Positions 1 through 5,022 of a DNA stretch of 6,709 nucleotides are shown here, one piece after another. Every line of letters begins with the position of its first letter. Positions within the stretch are counted from its first letter, which is position 1. Below the pieces are notes generated by a model. The model saw only the letters and a program-made list of their open reading frames with translations, had not been told where the DNA came from and did no database searches. Origin of the DNA: JAWWPY01 sp964412845 (lineage in GTDB: Bacteria; Actinomycetota; Actinomycetes; Streptosporangiales; Streptosporangiaceae); the NCBI GenBank assembly GCA_964412845.1, contig CAYPQM010000252.1:1-6709 (forward strand), written 5' to 3'. A program made the position numbers and the translations under genes.

Positions 1-221
1 CGCGGGGTCCCCCGGGATGCGGCCGCGGACCCGGATCCCGGGCCGGCCGCGGACCCATTCCCTGCGGGGACGGCCGGCGGCCTGGCTCGGGAGGGACTGG
101 CAGCAGCGGCACGGGTCCCGGGGGAACTCACAAAGCTGACCCGGGCCAGGCCGGCCGCGCTGCACGCCAGGGACAGCGGGCCTACCGGGGTGTCCATCGT
201 GGCCCAGGCGCTATCCGTCAC
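1..221 (-). CDS. ogt: Methylated-DNA-protein-cysteine methyltransferase, N-terminal part (runs off left edge)
   Basis: A minus-strand frame is open from a GTG at 221 to the window edge (73 full codons). Residues 8-20 read TMDTPVGPLSLAC, continuing SAAGLARVSF. This matches the first beta strands of Ogt/MGMT proteins, which typically begin with T-[ID]-[DS]-[TS]-P-[IV]-G-P-L-x-L and a following G-L-x-x-V-x-F. The family repairs O6-alkylguanine by irreversible transfer of the alkyl group to a Cys in a PCHR motif. That motif lies outside the window, so activity cannot be judged. The GTG gives eight residues before the conserved strand, as in known Ogt proteins; an ATG at 197 is the alternative start. 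After residue 30 the sequence becomes a low-complexity Ala/Gly/Ser/Pro linker, partly built from a 13-base direct repeat, which is unusual. The gene follows rnd on the same strand after 68 bases. The family call is from the N-terminus only and is moderately sure. Confidence 0.6.
   Translation of the reverse strand, partial: MTDSAWATMDTPVGPLSLACSAAGLARVSFVSSPGTRAAAASPSRARPPAVPAGNGSAAGPGSGSAAASRGTP
20..56. repeat. 13-base direct repeat in the ogt linker
   Basis: CGGCCGCGGACCC occurs at 20-32 and again at 44-56, a 24-base period that keeps the reading frame. On the minus strand the copies encode Gly-Ser-Ala-Ala blocks in the low-complexity linker of the ogt-like frame. An 8-base inverted pair, CCCGGGAT at 11-18 and ATCCCGGG at 35-42, lies in the same stretch. 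Confidence 0.6.
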
Positions 222-258
222 CCCTTGACGCTACCTGGCCCCTCTGACATTTCGCCCG

Positions 259-290
259 ACGCCGCTGCCGACCGGGGGTCAGCCCGGCGT
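259..290 (-). terminator. Hairpin just after the rnd stop codon
   Basis: The arms ACGCCGCTG (259-267) and CAG-CC-CGGCGT (280-290) pair over nine bases with a two-base bulge. A competing inner GACC/GGTC pairing (270-273 with 277-280) is also possible. The right arm ends on the last base of the rnd stop codon (290-292). There is no T-run, as is common for actinobacterial terminators. It lies between rnd and the ogt-like gene, so it could reduce read-through rather than end the operon. Confidence 0.35.
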
Positions 291-1690
291 TACTCGTCGG
301 CCTTCTCGGCCAGGCGCAGCAGTGCTTTGGCGATCGGCAGCGCGGTGAGGTCCACCTGCCAGGGGCGCGCGCCGTACGTGGTCAGATCGGCGGCCACGCT
401 GTCCGGGCTGGCCGGCTCCGGCGGCTGCCAGGCCAGCCTGCGCACCGCGTCGGGCTGGAGCAGGTTCTCGGTCGGCAGGGAATGCTCGTCGGCGAGTGCC
501 GCGACCACTGCCCGCACCGCCGCGAGGCGCTTGGCGGCCACCGGATCGCGCTCTGACCAGCGGTGCGCCGGCGGCGGCCCATCGGTCACCGGCCCGGACG
601 CGCCGGGCAGCGCGACATCCGCCTGAGCACGGGCACGCCGGATGGCGCCGAGCCATTCAGGCGCGTGGCGCCTGGCGCCCCGGCCCTTGAACCCGGGGAG
701 ATCGGCAAGCTCCCCGGCCGTGCCAGGTGCCGACCTCGCCGCCTCGACGATGGCGGAATCCGGCAGGACCCGGCCGGGTGACAGATCCCGCCGCCGGGCG
801 ATCCTGTCCCGCTCCAGCCAGAGTTCACGGACGATGGCCAGGCCCCGGCGGCTGCGCACGCGGTGGATGCCGGAGGTCCGGCGCCACGGATCCGGCCGGG
901 AGCCGGCTGGCTCGGCGGCGAGCACGGCCGCGAATTCCTGGGCCGCCCACTCCGCCTTGCCCTGCTCTGCTAGCTGCGCGGCCAGCGCGTCGCGCAGCTC
1001 TACCAGAACCTCCACGTCGAGCGCGGCGTACCTGAGCCAGTCCTCGGGCAGGGGGCGGGTGGACCAGTCCGCCGCCGCGTGCCCTTTCTCCAGCGCCAGC
1101 CCGAGCACGGCCTCGACCAGCGCGCCGAGCCCCACCCGGGGGAACCCGAGCAGCCGTCCGGCGAGCTCGGTGTCGAACAGCGTGCGGGGCCGGTAGCCGA
1201 GTTCGGCCAGGCAGGGCAGATCCTGCGAGGCGGCGTGCAGGACCACCTCGACGTCGGCCAGCTCGCTGTCCAGCCCGGACAGGTCCGGGCAGTCCACCGG
1301 GTCAATCAGGACCGTGCCGGAGCCCTGCCGCCGCAGCTGGACAAGGAAGGCTCGGTGCCCGTACCGGAATCCCGAGGCCCGCTCGGCATCCACGGCAACC
1401 GGGCCGGCCCCCGCACCAAGTGCGCGGATGGCATCGCTGAGGGCGGCCGCGCTGGCCACCAGAGGCGGCATGCCATCACGGGGCTCCAGCAGCGGCACAA
1501 TTTCGGGCTGGTCAGCCTGCCCGGCCACCCCGGGCTGCGCGGCCACCCCGGGCTGCGCGGCCACCCCGGGCTGCGCGGCCACCCCGGGCTGTCCGGGGAA
1601 CTCAGGCTGCTCGGGGAACCTGGGCTGGTCTGGTGATTCGGGCTGGTCGGGTGGCTCGGTCTGCTCCAGCGGCTGCCCGCCGCCCATCAC
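290..1690 (-). CDS. rnd: Ribonuclease D family 3'-5' exonuclease with HRDC domain
   Basis: This is a 466-residue DEDDy exonuclease predicted to trim RNA 3' ends, such as tRNA precursors, in the cytoplasm. Residues 1-65 are a disordered Pro/Gln-rich leader made of hexapeptide repeats. The exonuclease domain covers about 75-240. Motif I is VDAER (D101, E103), motif II is HAASQDL (D157), and motif III is YAALD (Y221, D225); FDTELAGRLLG (173-182) is also typical of RNase D. An HRDC domain lies at about 268-352, ending in the LPGFKGRGARRHAPEWL stretch. A C-terminal extension (about 375-466) resembles the second helical domain of RNase D. The start is GTG at 1690 or ATG at 1687. Both overlap the DUF3000 stop as GTGATG, and no clear ribosome binding site precedes them, so translation is probably coupled. 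The repeat leader is not part of the usual family core. Confidence 0.93.
   Translation of the reverse strand: MMGGGQPLEQTEPPDQPESPDQPRFPEQPEFPGQPGVAAQPGVAAQPGVAAQPGVAGQADQPEIVPLLEPRDGMPPLVASAAALSDAIRALGAGAGPVAVDAERASGFRYGHRAFLVQLRRQGSGTVLIDPVDCPDLSGLDSELADVEVVLHAASQDLPCLAELGYRPRTLFDTELAGRLLGFPRVGLGALVEAVLGLALEKGHAAADWSTRPLPEDWLRYAALDVEVLVELRDALAAQLAEQGKAEWAAQEFAAVLAAEPAGSRPDPWRRTSGIHRVRSRRGLAIVRELWLERDRIARRRDLSPGRVLPDSAIVEAARSAPGTAGELADLPGFKGRGARRHAPEWLGAIRRARAQADVALPGASGPVTDGPPPAHRWSERDPVAAKRLAAVRAVVAALADEHSLPTENLLQPDAVRRLAWQPPEPASPDSVAADLTTYGARPWQVDLTALPIAKALLRLAEKADE
1525..1668 (-). repeat. 18-base tandem repeat coding for the RNase D leader
   Basis: Three identical 18-base units begin at 1525, 1543 and 1561. 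A fourth (1579-1596) starts identically and then diverges. Four more degenerate 18-base units continue to about 1668. On the minus strand the clean units encode the hexapeptide VAAQPG, and the degenerate ones encode PDQPES-, PDQPRF-, PEQPEF- and PGQPGV-like hexapeptides. The unit is a multiple of three, so copy-number changes stay in frame. Confidence 0.9.
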
Positions 1691-2409
1691 CGCCGCCGCC
1701 GGCTGCCGGGTGGCCTGAGCGCGGTCACTCCCGCGGCCAGGGGTGGCAGTCCCGAGGCAGAGCAGAGGGCCTCACACCACGCGGTCACGTGCCCGGCCAG
1801 ATCGCCGCGCTCGGCGACGCCCGCCAGCCCGGCCGTCGGGTCCAGTTCTGCGGCCGCGCCCGGTCCGGCGGCCTGGTCCGGTGTCTGGTCCGGTGTCTGG
1901 TCCGGGTCCGCTGCGGCCGGTGACCACGAGGCCCGCAGCTCGAATCCGGTCGCCGCCGGCTCGTCGTGCTTCGCGCCGAACCCCTCGGTCACCACCCGGG
2001 TGACGGTCCCGCTCGGCTCCGCGTACCCGGCTGTCCGGCCATCGAGCGCCTCGATCAGCCAGCTCCAGCCAACCTGCCCGATGAGCGGGTCCGCGGCGAT
2101 CTCCGGGTCGAGGTCCGCGCGGATGTAGGCGATGATGCGCAGGGGCCCGGACCAGCCCCGCTGACCGGCGGGGTCATACAGCAACACCAGCCGGCCGCTG
2201 GCGATCTCCTCGTCGTCCACCCGCACGGTGGCGGCGATGGCGCTCGCGTAGGGAGCCAGGGTCTTGGGCGCCGGGACATCCTCGAAGGTCAGTTCCGGGC
2301 GCAGCGTGCCCAACTGGTCACACTGTGATCTCAGATCGGCAGTCACGCGGCCGAATGCGGCGGACGGCGCCGCGCCGCCAGGGTCCGCAAGCCCGCTGAC
2401 CGGCCTCAT
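1687..2409 (-). CDS. DUF3000 domain protein
   Basis: The 240-residue product matches the actinobacterial DUF3000 family, whose function is unknown. The recognisable core runs from about residue 18 to 165: an N-terminal helix (AAFGRVTADLRS), LRPELTFEDVPAPKTLAPYA, a strand region ending RLVLLYDP, WSGPLRIIAYIRADLD, and GWSWLIEAL followed by AGYAEPSGTVTRVVTEGFG. DUF3000 genes often sit beside RNase D and hemE in actinomycetes, as here. Residues about 169-179 contain tandem PDQT repeats, then an Ala-rich linker and a short helical tail (about 205-228) ending in four Arg residues. ATG at 2409 is chosen. A TTG at 2436, four bases after the stop of the upstream zinc-ribbon gene, is an alternative that would add nine residues. 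Neither has a well-placed ribosome binding site. The stop overlaps the rnd start, so the gene is in an operon with rnd. Confidence 0.88.
   Translation of the reverse strand: MRPVSGLADPGGAAPSAAFGRVTADLRSQCDQLGTLRPELTFEDVPAPKTLAPYASAIAATVRVDDEEIASGRLVLLYDPAGQRGWSGPLRIIAYIRADLDPEIAADPLIGQVGWSWLIEALDGRTAGYAEPSGTVTRVVTEGFGAKHDEPAATGFELRASWSPAAADPDQTPDQTPDQAAGPGAAAELDPTAGLAGVAERGDLAGHVTAWCEALCSASGLPPLAAGVTALRPPGSRRRR
1874..1909 (-). repeat. 12-base tandem repeat inside the DUF3000 gene
   Basis: TGGTCCGGTGTC is present at 1874-1885 and 1886-1897, with a partial third copy at 1898-1909. On the minus strand it encodes DPDQTPDQTPDQ, a PDQT repeat located after the conserved DUF3000 core. Confidence 0.85.
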
Positions 2410-2440
2410 GTTCTGAGCGTACGTCGTCGACTTCAACCCT

Positions 2441-2650
2441 TCACGCGACGCAACCGGGCAAATCCGCAGCTCTGGCCGCGGCGTCCGGTCCAGTTAGCAG
2501 CCCGATGAACAGGGCCGCGCCGCACGCCGCGCACGCCCACTCAGGGCAGTCCCCGTCCGCGGAGTCCGGGCAGCCGCCCGGCTCGCCGTGATACTGCTCG
2601 AACAGCTGATTCCCACCGCACTCGGGGCAGAAGCGGATCATCTGGCTCAA
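2441..2650 (-). CDS. Small zinc-ribbon protein, 66-69 residues
   Basis: I do not recognise a named family. The product from ATG at 2641 has 66 residues with two CxxC knuckles: CPECGG (C5, C8) and CAACGA (C37, C40). Cys24 and Cys32 lie between them in a Gly/Asp/Pro-rich loop, the typical layout of a zinc ribbon that binds one metal ion. The C-terminal part is short and Ala-rich. A strong ribosome binding site, GAGGAGG at 2666-2660, is nine bases upstream of an in-frame TTG at 2650 but 18 bases from the ATG at 2641, so the TTG start (69 residues) fits better. A much longer frame continues upstream through hemE on the opposite strand, but only this 3' end looks real. The gene is divergent from hemE and lies directly upstream of DUF3000, so it probably heads the operon with DUF3000 and rnd. 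Its role is unknown; zinc or iron binding, or nucleic-acid contact, is possible. Confidence 0.75.
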   Translation of the reverse strand: MSQMIRFCPECGGNQLFEQYHGEPGGCPDSADGDCPEWACAACGAALFIGLLTGPDAAARAADLPGCVA

Positions 2651-2659
2651 GACCTGCGA

Positions 2660-2666
2660 CCTCCTC
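2660..2666 (-). promoter_or_regulatory. Ribosome binding site of the zinc-ribbon gene
   Basis: GAGGAGG on the minus strand is a near-perfect Shine-Dalgarno sequence. It lies nine bases before a TTG at 2650 and 18 bases before the ATG at 2641, so it favours the TTG as the true start. Confidence 0.7.
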
Positions 2667-2731
2667 ACCGCCAAGGCCTCGGCCGGCGGCCCGAGGGAGC
2701 GCCGCCGCGATGCGAGGCCGATCTTGATCGT

Positions 2732-2744
2732 GGCACGTCGTGCC
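2732..2744. promoter_or_regulatory. Perfect 13-base palindrome, possible operator
   Basis: GGCACG-T-CGTGCC is an exact inverted repeat with a one-base centre. It lies 14 bases upstream of the TATACT box of hemE, overlapping where a -35 element would be, and in the shared region between hemE and the divergent zinc-ribbon gene. This is where a repressor or activator would be expected. I cannot match it to a known actinobacterial operator. Confidence 0.4.
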
Positions 2745-2758
2745 CGCTGAGCGGTGGA

Positions 2759-2764
2759 TATACT
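2759..2764 (+). promoter_or_regulatory. Probable -10 box of the hemE promoter
   Basis: TATACT is close to the consensus TATAAT and stands out in GC-rich surroundings. Transcription would begin near 2771, giving an untranslated leader of about 67 bases before hemE. No convincing -35 element is present at 17-18 bases spacing, so activator dependence or another sigma factor is possible. Confidence 0.5.
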
Positions 2765-2805
2765 GCGGCGTGTCCCGAGGCCACACTGGCAAATTGCACG
2801 GCGAC

Positions 2806-2841
2806 GGGGGAGCTTAGCCTGTGAGACGATCACTGGCGTGA
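2806..2841 (+). promoter_or_regulatory. Possible six-codon leader cistron coupled to hemE
   Basis: The strong ribosome binding site GGGGGAG (2806-2812) lies 25 bases before the hemE GTG at 2838, too far to serve it directly. It is eight bases before another GTG at 2821, which opens a six-codon frame (Val-Arg-Arg-Ser-Leu-Ala) ending in TGA at 2839-2841. That stop overlaps the hemE start as GTGA, the standard layout for coupled translation. No in-frame hemE start lies closer to the ribosome binding site. The short frame may be chance, and hemE could be started without a Shine-Dalgarno sequence. Confidence 0.3.
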
Positions 2842-3881
2842 TTGCGACGGAGGAGTCCCCCTTCCTGCGTGCCTGTCGCCGACAGCCAGTTCCGTACACT
2901 CCGGTCTGGTTCATGCGCCAGGCGGGCCGGTCCCTGCCGGAGTACCGCAAGGCCCGGGGCAGCCTGTCCATGCTGAAGGCATGCACCAAGCCCGAAGTGA
3001 TCACTGAGATCACCCTGCAGCCGCTGCGCAGGTACGAGGTGGACGCCGCCATCTTGTTCAGTGACATCGTGCTGCCGCTCAAGGCGCTGGGCATGGACAT
3101 CGACATCAAGCCGGGCGTCGGCCCGGTCATCGCGCGGCCGGTCCGCGACGAGCGCGATCTGGACCGGTTGCGTGATCTCGACCCGGCCGATGTGCCGTTC
3201 ATCACCGAGGCGGTCACGGCACTCGTGGCTGAACTGGGCGGCAAGCCGCTGATCGGGTTCGCGGGCGGCCCGTTTACGCTCGCCTCGTACCTGATCGAGG
3301 GCGGTCCGTCGAAGAGCCACGATCGCACCAAGTCGCTCATGTACGGCAATCCCGCGCTGTGGGACGCGCTGCTGAGCCGACTCGCCGACATCGCGATCTC
3401 GTTCCTGCGGGTCCAGGTCGCAGCCGGGGCCTCCGCGGTGCAGTTGTTCGACTCATGGGCCGGTGCGGTCGGCCCGGAGGACTACCGGGCCTCCGTCCTG
3501 CCGCACAGCAAGCGGATCTTCGAGGCGCTGGCCGACACCGGTGTGCCGCGGATCCATTTCGGCGTGGCCACCGGCGAACTGCTCGGCATGATGGGCGACG
3601 CAGGCGCTGACGTGGTCGGGGTGGACTGGCGGGTCCCGCTGGACGAGGCGGTGCGCCGCGTCCACCATGGCAAGGCGCTCCAGGGAAACCTTGACCCGGC
3701 GATCCTGCTGGCGCCGTGGGAAGTGGTCGAGCGGCAGGCCAAGGATGTGCTCGGCCGCGGCCGGACCGCCGAGGGGCACGTGTTCAATCTCGGCCATGGC
3801 GTGCTGCCCGACACCAATCCCGACGTGCTGGCCCGGCTGACCGACCTGGTGCACGCGGAGTCGGCGCGCGAGCCCGGCTGA
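2838..3881 (+). CDS. hemE: Uroporphyrinogen decarboxylase
   Basis: The 347-residue cytoplasmic enzyme removes the four acetate carboxyl groups of uroporphyrinogen III to give coproporphyrinogen III in heme synthesis. The family signatures are clear: PVWFMRQAGRSLPEY (residues 22-36, with substrate-binding R27 and R31), ILFSDIVLP (72-80, with the key D76), GFAGGPFTLASYLIEGG (140-156, Y151), FDSWAG (204-209, S206) and FNLGHGVLPDTNPD (316-329, H320). The length is normal for the family and the protein looks intact. Ser in place of Tyr in AGRSLPEY is usual for actinobacteria. The GTG at 2838 is chosen because the protein then starts shortly before the conserved N-terminus; an earlier in-frame GTG at 2754 overlaps the promoter. 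No other heme gene is visible nearby. The gene is divergent from the zinc-ribbon gene and convergent with DUF4349. Confidence 0.96.
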   Translation: MIATEESPFLRACRRQPVPYTPVWFMRQAGRSLPEYRKARGSLSMLKACTKPEVITEITLQPLRRYEVDAAILFSDIVLPLKALGMDIDIKPGVGPVIARPVRDERDLDRLRDLDPADVPFITEAVTALVAELGGKPLIGFAGGPFTLASYLIEGGPSKSHDRTKSLMYGNPALWDALLSRLADIAISFLRVQVAAGASAVQLFDSWAGAVGPEDYRASVLPHSKRIFEALADTGVPRIHFGVATGELLGMMGDAGADVVGVDWRVPLDEAVRRVHHGKALQGNLDPAILLAPWEVVERQAKDVLGRGRTAEGHVFNLGHGVLPDTNPDVLARLTDLVHAESAREPG

Positions 3882-3899
3882 CCGGCCGCGGTCAGCCGG
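3874..3899. terminator. Bidirectional hairpin shared by hemE and DUF4349 genes
   Basis: CCGGCTGACC (3874-3883) and GGTCAGCCGG (3890-3899) are perfect 10-base arms around the six-base loop GGCCGC. The hemE stop (TGA, 3879-3881) is in the left arm and the stop of the convergent DUF4349 gene (3894-3892) is in the right arm. Being symmetrical, it can fold in both transcripts. There is no T-run on either side. Confidence 0.7.
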
Positions 3900-4881
3900 C
3901 TGCGGACGGCCCGGCGGCCGGCGGCGTGGCCTTGCGGCGCAGCAGCCAGCGCCGCGCGCGGTAGGCACAGTACGCCGCCAGCGCGGCCAGCGCGGCGAAT
4001 GGCAATGCCGTTCCGACGCCGGTGAGCAGCAGCGAGACCAGGACCCGCAGCCCATGCCAGCCTGCCTTCAGGCCGCCGGTGAAGCCCGCCAACTTCCCAT
4101 GCTTCGGCACGGCCACCGGTGGCTTGCTCACCAGCATCAGCGTCACTGTCGCGTAGCTGGTCTCGTGACTGAGGGCCCGCTGGCGGGACTGCAGCGATTC
4201 CAGGTCTGACTCTTCCTGGTCGATCTGGTTCTGCACGGTGAGCAGGTCACCGACCGTGCCGGCGCGGCCCAGCAGGGCGCGCAACTGCCTGATCGCGACC
4301 TGGGCCGAGGTGACCCGGCTGGTCACGTCGGCCACAGTCTGGGTGACGTCCTGCGCCTGCTGCGACACCGATATCCGGCGGCCGAGCTGGCTGGACAGCG
4401 CGCTCAGCGTGGCCGGGTAGGCGGCGACCGGGATCTTGACCTGGAGGCTGACCGTGGATTGCGCCGGATGGGTCCGGTCGAGCAGCGTGTTCTCGCTGGC
4501 CACATAGCCGCCCGCGGCAGTGGCAAGGTGCGCGGCAAGTGCCGCGGCCCGGCTGATGTCAGTGGCCCGCACGGTGAGGCTCGCGGTGTAAACGATGACC
4601 TGACCGGCCGGGGCCGGCAAGGCCGCGTTCCCGGTCCCCCCGGCGGACGCGGACTTGCCGGCCTGCCCGGAACTGTTCCCGCTCATGTCCGGGGCCCCGG
4701 GGACACGGGCCGGTACCGGGGCGGCGGCCACGCCGCCATGCGCCGCGGAGGAGGAACTGCCAGCGCCCGCTGAGCAGCCGGCGGCGAGCACGGCCAGCAG
4801 GCCGGCCGCCACGCAGACCTTGGCGGCGGAATGGGTCCCGGTGCGGCCGCGGCCGGCCCGGACGGCGACATACAGGTTCAT
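3892..4881 (-). CDS. DUF4349 lipoprotein with C-terminal membrane helix
   Basis: From ATG at 4881 the product has 329 residues. It begins with an Arg-containing n-region and a hydrophobic stretch ending in the lipobox LAAGC, whose Cys (residue 36) would be lipid-modified outside the membrane. A disordered Ser/Ala/Gly/Pro segment follows to about residue 90. The DUF4349 domain starts around VIVYTASLTVRATDIS (about 95-110) and includes VASENTLLDR, VSLQVKIPVAAYPATLSALSSQLG and a probable coiled coil in the TVQNQIDQEESDLESLQSRQ area, ending ETSYATVTLMLV. A membrane helix (about 277-306) precedes a short Arg-rich cytoplasmic tail. DUF4349 proteins are envelope proteins of unknown function. The start is uncertain: in-frame ATGs at 4893 and 4911 and a GTG at 4941 would only lengthen the n-region, and none has a good ribosome binding site. 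Confidence 0.85.
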   Translation of the reverse strand: MNLYVAVRAGRGRTGTHSAAKVCVAAGLLAVLAAGCSAGAGSSSSAAHGGVAAAPVPARVPGAPDMSGNSSGQAGKSASAGGTGNAALPAPAGQVIVYTASLTVRATDISRAAALAAHLATAAGGYVASENTLLDRTHPAQSTVSLQVKIPVAAYPATLSALSSQLGRRISVSQQAQDVTQTVADVTSRVTSAQVAIRQLRALLGRAGTVGDLLTVQNQIDQEESDLESLQSRQRALSHETSYATVTLMLVSKPPVAVPKHGKLAGFTGGLKAGWHGLRVLVSLLLTGVGTALPFAALAALAAYCAYRARRWLLRRKATPPAAGPSAAG

Positions 4882-4971
4882 CGGCGCTTTCATGCCGTTC
4901 GGACGCGCCATGCCAGCCACCGGTTCCGGGTCGCTGATCACAGCTTGGCATCAGGGCCGGGCGGCGGCGCG

Positions 4972-5003
4972 GGATCAGGCTGGTGCGGGCCGTGCCGGAT
5001 CAG
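4972..5003. repeat. Short direct repeat upstream of the DUF4349 gene
   Basis: GGATCAG occurs at 4972-4978 and 4997-5003, a 25-base spacing. The similarity extends loosely to GGATCAGSCNGG. It lies in the gap between the deacetylase stop and the DUF4349 start, where a promoter or operator could be. Two copies of a 7-mer are weak evidence. Confidence 0.25.
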
Positions 5004-5022
5004 CCGGGCGCGGTTTCCGCCG

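Noticed and set aside
1..228. Plus-strand frame open from the left edge to a TGA at 226-228
   Set aside because: It competes with the minus-strand ogt-like frame, has no recognisable sequence, and is probably an antisense shadow.
225..626. Plus-strand frame of 133 residues covering the end of rnd
   Set aside because: Most of it is antisense to the C-terminus of RNase D; the composition is Ala/Arg/Ser-rich with no motif.
1525..1596. Regular repeat considered as a CRISPR array
   Set aside because: The 18-base units are directly adjacent with no spacers and encode an in-frame hexapeptide repeat.
642..1636. Plus-strand frames of 184-185 residues opposite rnd
   Set aside because: They mirror the RNase D coding sequence, including its repeats, and show no family features.
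2754..2837. Longer hemE start at GTG 2754
   Set aside because: It overlaps the TATACT promoter element and would add 28 residues not found in other HemE proteins.
2651..3391. Upstream extension of the zinc-ribbon frame antisense to hemE (316-residue frame)
   Set aside because: It lies opposite the well-supported hemE coding region, has an Arg/Ser-rich shadow composition, and the real ribosome binding site is at 2660-2666.
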